From an uncultured Faecalicatena sp. (GTDB lineage Bacteria; Bacillota; Clostridia; Lachnospirales; Lachnospiraceae), in NCBI GenBank assembly GCA_948468385.1, contig CAOKHZ010000031.1, positions 1-46,277 of the forward strand: a stretch of 46,277 bases of DNA, in the 5' to 3' direction. The translations under genes were made by a program, and so were the position numbers. Of this stretch, positions 26,316-35,571 are shown one piece after another. A model generated the notes under the pieces. It saw nothing but the letters and a program-made list of their open reading frames with translations, made no database searches and had not been told where the DNA came from. The number at the start of each line of letters is the position of its first letter. Position 1 is the stretch's first letter.

Positions 26316-27251
26316 TCATCCAATCTCCTGCTCCGCGAACAGCTTGTCCACCGCCTCTTCATAAGCCTTGCACCGCTGCGCCTTGTTTATCTTCTTCGCA
26401 TATTTTTCATAATCGGTAAAAATCGGAGCCAAAAAGCTCCATAATTCTTTCATTTTAAACAAAATCGTTTTCTCGCCGGACAATATCTCCGCATATCGTC
26501 CATACAGCCGGTCGTGGAACGCACGCAGCGTTCGCTTGTCCAATGTCTGCCTGGTGCGAATCTGCCGTGCCAGCCCCGGATTCTTTAAAAGGCCGCGCCC
26601 CAGCATCACGCGTTCCACGCTTGGAAACGCCTCCGTCACCCGCTCATAATCCTCCACCGAAAAAATGTCCCCGTTGTAGCAAACCGGATTGCGGCTATTT
26701 TCCACCGCCCCCGCAAACGCATCCAAACGGGGGCGATTTGCATAAAAATCCTTCTGCACCCGCGGATGGATAATCAGCTCTTTCAACGGATATTTATTAT
26801 AAATTTCCAACAACCGTTCAAATTCTTCCGGCCTCTCCCTGCCAATCCTCGTCTTTATGGATACAGCCACGTCCACGTTCGCGAACACTTCGTACAAAAA
26901 ATGATCCAGTTCTTCCGGATACGACAAAAAACCGGCTCCCCGTCCCTTCGAAATCACCGTTTTGGACGGACACCCGAGATTGAAATTTACCTCTTTATAG
27001 CCATACTGCTTCAATTTGTGAACCGTGCGCAGAAAATCCTCGCTGGATTTGGTCAGAATCTGCGGCACGGCATACATTCCCACGTTATTTTCCGGCAAAA
27101 CGTCCTGCCGCTCACGAGAGCTTAAATGCCCCTTCTGGTTCGGCTTGATAAATGGAATAAAATACTTGTCCACGTTTCCAAAGCATTCACAAAAGGTACT
27201 GCGAAACACGTGCCCCGTTATCCCCTCCAACGGGGCCATATACAACTCCAT
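26316..27251 (-). CDS. tRNA-dihydrouridine synthase family protein
   Basis: 311 residues. FMN-dependent TIM barrel that reduces uridines in the tRNA D-loop. It begins MELYMAPLEGITGHVFR (the AP-G-T-FR FMN motif), with EVNFNLGCPSKTVISKGRGAGF containing the active-site Cys, SIKTRIG, ELIIHPRVQKDFY and VMLGRGLLKNPGL phosphate-binding residues. Which U position it modifies is unclear. SD GAGGAGAAGAGG directly precedes the ATG. Confidence 0.92.
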   Translation of the reverse strand: MELYMAPLEGITGHVFRSTFCECFGNVDKYFIPFIKPNQKGHLSSRERQDVLPENNVGMYAVPQILTKSSEDFLRTVHKLKQYGYKEVNFNLGCPSKTVISKGRGAGFLSYPEELDHFLYEVFANVDVAVSIKTRIGRERPEEFERLLEIYNKYPLKELIIHPRVQKDFYANRPRLDAFAGAVENSRNPVCYNGDIFSVEDYERVTEAFPSVERVMLGRGLLKNPGLARQIRTRQTLDKRTLRAFHDRLYGRYAEILSGEKTILFKMKELWSFLAPIFTDYEKYAKKINKAQRCKAYEEAVDKLFAEQEIG

Positions 27252-27284
27252 CCTCTTCTCCTCTTCATGATGATTTGTGCCAAA

Positions 27285-27833
27285 TTATCCCAAAAGCCGT
27301 CCCCGCAGCTTGCCCCATAACTCCCTCTGCACGTAATCATAGGCGTAATCATAGAAAAACAAGCCTACTTGCCCTGCCAAAAGCGCGACGGCCAAAAATC
27401 CCATGTCAAGCCGCCGTCCAAATAAAAACTCCTGCATCAACAAAACCGCCGGAACGTACAAGACGTTAAATACCACGTATTTCACCACCCAGAAAAGCCT
27501 CTTGTACTTTTCCGCCGTCTCCTCGGTGACCGTCCTTCCCATCCACTCCCACGCGATCTCTATCAGTAAAATGTAGAGCCCCATCGCCGCATAGGTCATC
27601 ACGTACATCTTGTTCGGAGCCACGACAAGCCCCAAAAGCACGCCCGCAAGATAAAACGCCGCGCCAATTCGCACGTCGAACTCCCGCTTTATGATTCCCA
27701 CAAAATACGAAGCCGCCGCCAACAGAAATAGCGTATTCGTCTCCAAAACGCCCCCCGCCACGATGCATACTTCCGTCAAGGCCAACATCAAACCGGAGAC
27801 CGCCATTTTTTTCGCATTTATATGCATGAGCAC
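27285..27833 (-). CDS. Polytopic membrane protein, possibly an ECF-type S component
   Basis: 182 residues with about six hydrophobic segments. It starts at a GTG (27831-27833) with GGAGG 6 bases upstream; the following reads [19 protein letters not shown]. That [16 protein letters not shown] opening and the small-residue-rich helices resemble substrate-binding subunits of ECF transporters, but no family is certain. The first 16 bases overlap the DnaJ-like gene, so the pair is translationally coupled. Confidence 0.68.
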   Translation of the reverse strand: MLMHINAKKMAVSGLMLALTEVCIVAGGVLETNTLFLLAAASYFVGIIKREFDVRIGAAFYLAGVLLGLVVAPNKMYVMTYAAMGLYILLIEIAWEWMGRTVTEETAEKYKRLFWVVKYVVFNVLYVPAVLLMQEFLFGRRLDMGFLAVALLAGQVGLFFYDYAYDYVQRELWGKLRGRLLG

Positions 27834-28567
27834 AAATCGCCTCCCATACATTCGCACAGCGTGTCCGCACACCATAAGTCGCAACAAATATTGCCCGTCC
27901 CGCAAGTTTCATTGTGACCATTGTACCCTCTTCCGTATGGTGCCGTCTGATACCGCTGCCCGTTCCACTGCAATTGGTTCAGAAACTGCCGGTACTGAGG
28001 ATTGTTCGGCTCCATGGAAACCGCCTGCGCCGCCTGGTCACGCGCCATGATGTTGTTGCCAATGTTGGCGTTTGCCACCGCACTCATGTAATACCACTGC
28101 GCGTTACGTCCGGGAATGCTGTTTAACACGTTTAGCGCCTCCCGATACTGCCTGGCATTCATATAAGAATAAACCGACTTCATCCGCGGATCTTCATTCC
28201 CGAAGGAATCGTTCTGGTAACTGCCGTCATACTGGTACGCCCCCTGCCCGGAACTTCCCGAAGAACTGCCGGATCCGGTGCCATAATCATACGTCGAGCT
28301 GCCTGAAGACGAACCACCACTGCCGTAACTATATGTGGAACTTCCAGAGGAAGAGCCGTAAGACGCGCTGCCCTCGCGTTCCTTCATAATCTCGTCATAC
28401 GCCTCCTGCACTTCCTTGAACCGCTCCTCCGCCAAATCGGCCAGAGGATTGTCCACATTAGCATCCGGGTGATACTTTCTGCTCAATTCACGATAGGCGC
28501 GTTTCACTTCGTCATCCGACGCATCACGCGATATTCTCAATACATAATAAGGATTTTTACTTGACAT
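27818..28567 (-). CDS. DnaJ-domain protein with Ser/Gly/Tyr linker and Cys-rich tail
   Basis: 249 residues. A J domain at residues 6-70 with the HPD motif at 33-35 (SRKYHPDAN), a low-complexity Ser-Gly-Tyr linker at about 75-125, a helical TPR-like region ([33 protein letters not shown]) and a tail with eight cysteines in the last 30 residues ([20 protein letters not shown]...). J domains stimulate Hsp70 ATPase. The tail probably binds metal or forms a cluster. The promoter is at 28603-28631. Confidence 0.9.
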   Translation of the reverse strand: MSSKNPYYVLRISRDASDDEVKRAYRELSRKYHPDANVDNPLADLAEERFKEVQEAYDEIMKEREGSASYGSSSGSSTYSYGSGGSSSGSSTYDYGTGSGSSSGSSGQGAYQYDGSYQNDSFGNEDPRMKSVYSYMNARQYREALNVLNSIPGRNAQWYYMSAVANANIGNNIMARDQAAQAVSMEPNNPQYRQFLNQLQWNGQRYQTAPYGRGYNGHNETCGTGNICCDLWCADTLCECMGGDLCSCI

Positions 28568-28602
28568 AGTACTCCCCTTTTCTATCCGTAAGTTTTATCT
28601 CC

Positions 28603-28631
28603 ATCATAAACGAAATATCTAAAAAAGTCCA
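28603..28631 (-). promoter_or_regulatory. Sigma-A promoter of the DnaJ-like gene
   Basis: Minus-strand TGGACT (28626-28631), 17 bp, TATGAT (28603-28608), 36 bp before the start codon. Confidence 0.65.
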
Positions 28632-28723
28632 TACGCATTTATAAAGATTTCATGAAAAAACGGGGTGAACGCAACGCTCCAATCCAATCACAAAGCGATT
28701 TTTGCATGGATTGACACTCGCAG

Positions 28724-29647
28724 CTATGAAGGTACCGAATAGTTGCGAAATTTCATCCATACCCCGGCGTACAAAATATTACGCAATATGTCGACATCCC
28801 ACAAGCATGGCAATCGCTCAAAGGCCGCGCTGCATTCCGCCATCATCATGCACAACATGTCATGGCAACGTTTCCTATACACATTCTCACACGCATTCTC
28901 ACGCGCGTCCCCAGACTCTTGCTTCTGATTCGCGTTCTCACCCTCAACCGCCTCGTTCCTTCCCCCCTGATGCCCGGCTTCCTGTGCGCTGCTTTCATAT
29001 AAAGTCCGCAACGGATTATAGCACCCTTTCTGCAAATCCGCCTCCAAATCCTCGTAGGCATCCATGATGTAAATGAATTTCCCCAGATAAAATCCGATTT
29101 CCCGCATCGTCTTTTCCCACGCGTCCTCCCGGTACACGAGCATCTCCGCCATCAGCCGCCCGAAGCACCCGGCAGGCTCGTCAACATTCTGACTGTCCGC
29201 CGCCTCGTATGCCGCCAATGCTTTTAACTCGCCTTCTATCACCTTGCTCTGCCGGGGATAGTTCTTGGCGATTTTTTCTGCCTTTTGCCTGAGGGCCACG
29301 CTGCCGACCAGACCGCTTACTTTCTTTTCATCCTGCCAGTCGTCCTTCATATGGTAGTATGACAGCAAAATGTTCATGTCCGCACAATAGTCCGCAATCT
29401 CGCTTTGTAGCATTTTCTGTTTTTTCACGGGATGCGTCTTGCAACGGCGCGAGACTTCTTCCGTCTCAATTTCATACAGCGACGTCAATAAAATTACGGC
29501 AAACGTCATGTCATAAGACAACGTCAATTGCCCGACATGTCCGTGCCGTCTCCGCAAAGACTGGCACAGTCCGCAATAATACGCGCGGTACTTACGCCAG
29601 TCTTTCATTTTCAATTCCGGTTCACAAATCGTAACGTAACCAAACAT
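28724..29647 (-). CDS. DUF5685-like protein
   Basis: 307 residues starting MFGYVTICEPELKMKDW, then YRAYYCGLCQSLRRRHG, the typical opening of DUF5685 proteins with the CGLC pair. The rest is helical, with LGKFIYIMDAYEDLEADL resembling an Asp-rich prenyl-transferase-like helix. Residues 230-260 are a hydrophilic insert. Function unknown. In related genomes this family often sits next to a DnaJ-like gene and a membrane protein, as here. Its ATG is 2 bp past the glpK stop, with AGAGG inside glpK. A CAATCCA/TGGATTG hairpin lies in the 28640-28723 gap. Confidence 0.82.
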   Translation of the reverse strand: MFGYVTICEPELKMKDWRKYRAYYCGLCQSLRRRHGHVGQLTLSYDMTFAVILLTSLYEIETEEVSRRCKTHPVKKQKMLQSEIADYCADMNILLSYYHMKDDWQDEKKVSGLVGSVALRQKAEKIAKNYPRQSKVIEGELKALAAYEAADSQNVDEPAGCFGRLMAEMLVYREDAWEKTMREIGFYLGKFIYIMDAYEDLEADLQKGCYNPLRTLYESSAQEAGHQGGRNEAVEGENANQKQESGDARENACENVYRKRCHDMLCMMMAECSAAFERLPCLWDVDILRNILYAGVWMKFRNYSVPS

Positions 29648-29649
29648 CG

Positions 29650-31263
<1,614 letters not shown>

Positions 31264-31265
31264 TC

Positions 31266-31294
31266 ATTGTAACAAATCGCACTGAAAATGCCAA
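31266..31294 (-). promoter_or_regulatory. Sigma-A promoter of glpK
   Basis: Minus-strand TTGGCA (31289-31294), 17 bp, TACAAT (31266-31271). Transcription would start near 31259, just before leader element copy 3, giving a leader of about 113 bases made almost wholly of the element. Confidence 0.82.
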
Positions 31295-31404
31295 GGTTGA
31301 TTTTCGACCTTTTTCGAAGATATCCAATCTTTTTCCGACCCCGTCATCCGCCGAGCCGGCCAATCAGAAAAACTGATGCAACCTCAAACCAATTTCATCT
31401 CCAT

Positions 31405-31959
31405 CTATTTGCTCAAAAACCGTTCCGATTGCCTGATAAAATCGGATACGTTCAAACATGGATTCTCCAGGGTCTGATGGATATACAAACCATCTGAAAG
31501 AAGAAGCAGAAGCCACGCTAAAAAGTCGGAAGGGATCGAATCCGTACGTTCCCCGATTTTTTTCGATATAATGTCGGCAAATTCACCGTAGCGCCGCAAA
31601 AGCTTCTCCCGAATCTGCTCGTCCCCCATCATGGCATCATAAAACAAGTGAAGCCGCATGCTCGCCGTGGAAACGTCACGCTCCAACACGTATTTTATCA
31701 GCCGGTGGAGGGAGGTATCCTTGGATTCGTCCTCCGTCCAGGCAATCAAGTCCTCATACTGTTCTTCCAAATACTTGTCCATAATGTCAAAAAGAAGCTC
31801 GTTTTTATTCTTATAATGATAATAAAGCGTCCCCTTCGAGATTCCGGCACGCCCCGCGATTTCCGCCAGAGAAATATCGGACAATACTTTGTGCTTTAAC
31901 AGCTCTTCCGCCGCATTCAAAATCAATTCCTTCACGTTGTCTTTCCTTGGTGCCGCCAT
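31405..31959 (-). CDS. TetR-family transcriptional regulator
   Basis: 184 residues. The N-terminal DNA-binding domain shows ISLAEIAGRAGISKGTLYYHYKNKNELL, the classic TetR helix-turn-helix. The C-terminal ligand/dimer domain is helical. It is divergent from the plus-strand operon starting at 32113, with a shared promoter region, so it probably controls that operon and itself. SD GGAGGG precedes the ATG. The effector is unknown; a polyol phosphate or lipid product would fit the neighbours. Confidence 0.92.
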   Translation of the reverse strand: MAAPRKDNVKELILNAAEELLKHKVLSDISLAEIAGRAGISKGTLYYHYKNKNELLFDIMDKYLEEQYEDLIAWTEDESKDTSLHRLIKYVLERDVSTASMRLHLFYDAMMGDEQIREKLLRRYGEFADIISKKIGERTDSIPSDFLAWLLLLLSDGLYIHQTLENPCLNVSDFIRQSERFLSK

Positions 31960-31988
31960 AAGCTCCCCCTCCTTGATTCACTGGTAGT

Positions 31989-32017
31989 AGTATAGCATCT
32001 TTCCTATGGTTTGTCGA
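31989..32017 (-). promoter_or_regulatory. Promoter of the TetR gene
   Basis: Minus-strand TCGACA (32012-32017), 17 bp, TATACT (31989-31994), 29 bp before the start codon. A TTGT-N7-ACAA inverted pair overlaps the -35, a possible operator. Confidence 0.65.
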
Positions 32018-32034
32018 GAAAACAATGATATGTA

Positions 32035-32063
32035 TTGACTTTGGCAACTTCATCTGGTAAGAT
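32035..32063 (+). promoter_or_regulatory. Promoter of operon B
   Basis: TTGACT (32035-32040), 17 bp, TAAGAT (32058-32063), 49 bp before the GlpA-like start. It is 17 bp from the -35 of the divergent TetR promoter, so one bound repressor could cover both. Confidence 0.85.
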
Positions 32064-32112
32064 ACACTTATAGAGTCGGTCGCGCGGGCGACTCATGAAA
32101 GGAAGTGAAGAA

Positions 32113-33837
32113 ATGGATACGGAAATCCTGGAAAAAAAGCTGAATCGGAAGTTAAAAAAGCAATTCGGCGAAACGGTAAACGTGACCATTGAAGGAAAAA
32201 TCATTCGCGTGTCCGGACATTTGCCCGACTGGGACACCGTCGTCAAGGCCTGCAGCATGTGCGTGACGAAGCGGCCGGGTTTTCACGTGGTCAATGACCT
32301 GGTGGCGGAGGGCGTACATATCCCGCCCATGAGAATTCCGCCGATTGAAGACAAGGCGTTGGACGGAAAAGAGCCTGACGTATTGATTATCGGCGGCGGC
32401 ATCTCCGGATGCAGCATTGCCAGAGAATTGACACGCTGGAAGCTGGACGTGCTACTCGTCGACAAGGAGGCGGACCTGGCGTTGCAGGCATCTGGAAGAA
32501 ATGACGGGGAAGTGCACCCCGGCGTGGATTTGGGGCGCGGGACACTAAAGCAAAAATACGTCGTGCGGGGCAACCGCATGTTTGGCAAGCTTTGCGAAGA
32601 ACTGGACGTTCCCTTTCGAAGATGCGGGCAATATGTCGGCTTTACCGACAAATCGGCATATTCTTTCATCCGCATGTATGCATGGCAGCGGCGATATATT
32701 TGCAAGGTGACCGACACGCGGCTTATCTCGGGAGACGACCTGCACCGAAGGGAGCCAAACCTGAATCCTGATTTTAAATTCGCCCTCTACAACCCAAGTG
32801 CCGGCTGTGTGTGCCCATACGGCCTGACCATCGCCTACGGGGAAAATGCCGTGCAAAACGGTGCGACCGTGAGCCTGAACACGGCCGTGCTGGGGATGGA
32901 AGTGATTGACGGCACGATTCGAAGCGTCCAGACGAACCGGGGAACCATTTATCCGCGTCTGGTCATCAACGCGGCAGGAGTGTTTGCGGAGGATGTTGCC
33001 GCCATGGCGGGCGACCGTTTTTTCTCAATCCATCCGCGAAAGGGAACCAATTCCATTCTCGACAAGAAAACCGGAAGCCTTGTAAAAAGCATTTCTTCCA
33101 TCAAGAAGCTGAAAAACAACGCGGCGCACACGAAAGGCGGAGGGATACTCCACACCGCCCACCACAATCTGCTCGTGGGGCCAAACGCCGTCGAAACCTA
33201 TGAGAAAGAAAACTTCGCGACGGAACAATCCAGCATTGACGCCGTATTTGAGAAGCAAAAGCTGACGGCCAAAAATCTTTCCGAAAGAGACATCATTACG
33301 TATTTTACCGGCGTGCGCCCGGCCACCTTCGAGGAAGATTTCGTGATAGAAAAAGGCCGGAAGACAAGGAACCTGATCCACTGCGCCGGGATTCAGTCAC
33401 CAGGACTGACCACCGCTCCCGCCGTCGCGATAGACATTGCAAAAATGGCGGTAAATGAATTGAAAAAACAGAAGGAGGTCAGCCGAAACAAAAACTTCAA
33501 TCCGCGAAGGAAAGGCATCCCGCAAGTACGAAATCTTTCGGAAGAAGAACGAAACCGCTTGATCCACGAGAATCCAGATTATGGAGTCATCATCTGCCGG
33601 TGCGAGGAAATCAGCAAGGGTGAAATCCTTGACGCGCTGAAATCCCCGATTCCGGTCACGACGGTAGACGGGGTCAAAAAACGTGTACGACCGGGGATGG
33701 GACGATGCCAAGGAGGCTTTTGCATGCCGTTAGTGACCAAAATCATCAGCGAAGATTTGCAGGTTCCGATCGAACAAGTGAAAAAATCCGGCGAAGATTC
33801 TGTAATCAGTTTCGGCAAGACGAAGGGGGTGAGATAA
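32113..33837 (+). CDS. GlpA-like dehydrogenase of operon B with N-terminal BON-like domain and C-terminal [2Fe-2S] domain
   Basis: 574 residues, about 95 longer than its paralogue at 24099-25538. The extra N-terminus (about 1-80) reads VNVTIEGKIIRVSGHLPDW with a later GFHVVNDLV, the pattern of a BON domain, a small fold often tied to lipid or phosphate binding. Then come the FAD motif VLIIGGGISGCSIAREL, GRNDGEVHPGVDLG, VINAAGVFAEDVA and IQSPGLTTAPAVA. The BFD-like cluster site is CRCEEISKGEI (about residues 495-497) and GMGRCQGGFC (about 531-536). Start ATG 32113 with AGGAAGTG. First gene of the TetR-divergent operon. Substrate unknown; glycerol-3-phosphate-like by family. Confidence 0.87.
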   Translation: MDTEILEKKLNRKLKKQFGETVNVTIEGKIIRVSGHLPDWDTVVKACSMCVTKRPGFHVVNDLVAEGVHIPPMRIPPIEDKALDGKEPDVLIIGGGISGCSIARELTRWKLDVLLVDKEADLALQASGRNDGEVHPGVDLGRGTLKQKYVVRGNRMFGKLCEELDVPFRRCGQYVGFTDKSAYSFIRMYAWQRRYICKVTDTRLISGDDLHRREPNLNPDFKFALYNPSAGCVCPYGLTIAYGENAVQNGATVSLNTAVLGMEVIDGTIRSVQTNRGTIYPRLVINAAGVFAEDVAAMAGDRFFSIHPRKGTNSILDKKTGSLVKSISSIKKLKNNAAHTKGGGILHTAHHNLLVGPNAVETYEKENFATEQSSIDAVFEKQKLTAKNLSERDIITYFTGVRPATFEEDFVIEKGRKTRNLIHCAGIQSPGLTTAPAVAIDIAKMAVNELKKQKEVSRNKNFNPRRKGIPQVRNLSEEERNRLIHENPDYGVIICRCEEISKGEILDALKSPIPVTTVDGVKKRVRPGMGRCQGGFCMPLVTKIISEDLQVPIEQVKKSGEDSVISFGKTKGVR

Positions 33838-35108
33838 TGCCAGACTATGACGTACTTGTGATTGGCGGAGGCCCCGCCGGACTTTCCGCGGCAATCTCGG
33901 CCAAAAAAGAAGGCTCCCGAGTGCTTCTCTTAGAGCGGGAAGAACGTCTGGGCGGCATTCTCAAGCAATGCATCCACGACGGGTTCGGACTTCTTCGATT
34001 CGGAGAAAAATTATCCGGCCCGGAATACGTGGAACGCTTCGAGGAGGAGTTTCATGAATTGCACATAGAATACGAGGTTTTGACATTCGTGACGGACATT
34101 CGAAAACAAGAAGGCGTATTTCTGATTACGGCGGTAAACCAAAAAGGGGTGCAAAACTATCAGACCCGAACCATCATACTTGCCACGGGATGCCGGGAAC
34201 GAACGGCGAAACAAGTATCCATACATGGCACAAGACCCGCCGGAGTCTTTACGGCAGGGACGGCGCAGCATTTCGTAAACCTTCTTGGAGAAATGCCGGC
34301 AAAAAAATGTGTCATCTTAGGAAGCGGGGACATTGGCCTGATTATGGCACGCCGCCTGACCCTGGAGGGGGCAAAAGTCGAGGGTGTCTACGAAGTGAAG
34401 CCGGAGCCGTCCGGGCTCACCAGAAACCTGGTACAATGTCTGGAAGATTACGGGATTCCGCTTTATTTATCCCACACCGTGACAAGGGTGTTTGGCGTCG
34501 GAAGGCTTACGGCAGTGGAAATCGCAAAAGTGGACGACGCGATGCGGCCGATTCCAGGAACGGAGCGGAAAGTGGAATGCGACACACTAATCTTGTCGGT
34601 CGGATTGATTCCCGAAAACGAGATGGCGGAAAGTCTGGGCGTTTCGCTGGACGCACACACAAAAGGCCCCGTCTGTGACAATCTGTTCATGACGGACGTG
34701 GACGGCGTGTTCTCATGCGGAAACGCGCTCCACGTCAACGACCTTGTGGACTATGTCTCGGAAAGCGGGGAACTGGCCGGAAAGGCGGCAGCCGGATTTC
34801 AAAAGACGTGGCGGACGAGAGGGCGAAGCGTGCCGCTTGATGCGGATGCCTCCTTGCAATACCTGGTTCCCCAGCGCCTGAACCTGGACTATGGAACGGA
34901 CAAGGTAGTCCTATATTTTCGAAACAAGGAGACGTTGCCGCAGGGAATCCTCCATATCGAAGCGGACGGAAAAACCGTATTTGAAAAAAAATACAGAAAT
35001 TTGAAACCACCGGAAATGGAACGCCTGGAGATGGATTTTGGGAAATTTCATCTGAACGGTGCTTCGAAAATACGCGTGTCCATTCGAAAAGGAGGCGATG
35101 CAAAATGA
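33837..35108 (+). CDS. NAD(P)/FAD-dependent oxidoreductase of operon B
   Basis: 423 residues, paralogous to 22762-24102. FAD motif VLVIGGGPAGLSAA, GGILKQCIHDGFGLLRF, ILATGCRERTAKQ, NAD(P) motif CVILGSGDIGLIMARRL and GVFSCGNALHVNDLVDY. Its start overlaps the preceding stop (TAATG), with AAGGGGGTGAG upstream. It presumably forms a complex with the GlpA-like and DUF1667 proteins. Confidence 0.9.
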   Translation: MPDYDVLVIGGGPAGLSAAISAKKEGSRVLLLEREERLGGILKQCIHDGFGLLRFGEKLSGPEYVERFEEEFHELHIEYEVLTFVTDIRKQEGVFLITAVNQKGVQNYQTRTIILATGCRERTAKQVSIHGTRPAGVFTAGTAQHFVNLLGEMPAKKCVILGSGDIGLIMARRLTLEGAKVEGVYEVKPEPSGLTRNLVQCLEDYGIPLYLSHTVTRVFGVGRLTAVEIAKVDDAMRPIPGTERKVECDTLILSVGLIPENEMAESLGVSLDAHTKGPVCDNLFMTDVDGVFSCGNALHVNDLVDYVSESGELAGKAAAGFQKTWRTRGRSVPLDADASLQYLVPQRLNLDYGTDKVVLYFRNKETLPQGILHIEADGKTVFEKKYRNLKPPEMERLEMDFGKFHLNGASKIRVSIRKGGDAK

Positions 35109-35476
35109 GGGAATTGACTTGTATTACCTGCCCGAACGGATGCCTGCTACAAGTGGATGAAACGGAAGGCGGAATTCGCGTGACCGGAAACGCCTGCCCC
35201 CGGGGCGAGACATTCGCGATTGCCGAACTGACGCACCCGATGCGGACGATTTGCAGCACGGCGCGCACCACGTATCCCGAAACACCGGTAGTACCCGTCC
35301 GGGTTTCGGGAGAAATCCCCAAAGAAAGAATTTTTGACGTAATGAAAGAAATAAACAACATCGTGCTTGACAGACGTGTCAAACGAGGTGACGTGCTGAT
35401 CCCGGACGTGCTGGGACTGGGCGTGGACGTCATCGTCACAAGTGACATATTAACAAGGAAGTTGTGCTGCCACTAG
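35105..35476 (+). CDS. DUF1667 protein of operon B
   Basis: 123 residues, paralogue of 22393-22761. Four cysteines in CITCPNGCLL and NACPRGETFA, then VPVRVSGEIPKERIFDVM. Start overlaps the upstream stop (ATGA). The last seven or so codons and the TAG stop lie inside leader element copy 4, so the element supplies the gene's end. Confidence 0.88.
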   Translation: MRELTCITCPNGCLLQVDETEGGIRVTGNACPRGETFAIAELTHPMRTICSTARTTYPETPVVPVRVSGEIPKERIFDVMKEINNIVLDRRVKRGDVLIPDVLGLGVDVIVTSDILTRKLCCH

Positions 35477-35564
35477 GCTCGAAACGACCTCGCCAAGTGA
35501 CCCACAACTACATTCACACGTAAGTGACCAGAGAACGGTCACTAAGTGTTCATGGTAAGGAGGG
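35454..35564 (+). repeat. Structured leader element, copy 4 (upstream of AGPS-like gene)
   Basis: GGAAGTTGTG pairs with CACAACT, enclosing core CTAGGC...GCCAAG; then ACATTCACAC, stem AGTGACC/GGTCACT with flank ACAC/GTGT, then TCATGGTAAGGAGGG, the ribosome site of the next gene. The ACAC/GTGT pair replaces GCAC/GTGC of copies 1 and 2 with pairing kept. It starts inside the 3' end of the DUF1667 gene. Confidence 0.85.
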
Positions 35565-35571
35565 AAAAATC

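Noticed and set aside
31540-31565. tRNA-like GATCGAATCC string
   Set aside because: It lies inside the TetR coding sequence and no cloverleaf can be formed. No tRNA, rRNA or CRISPR array was seen anywhere in the window.
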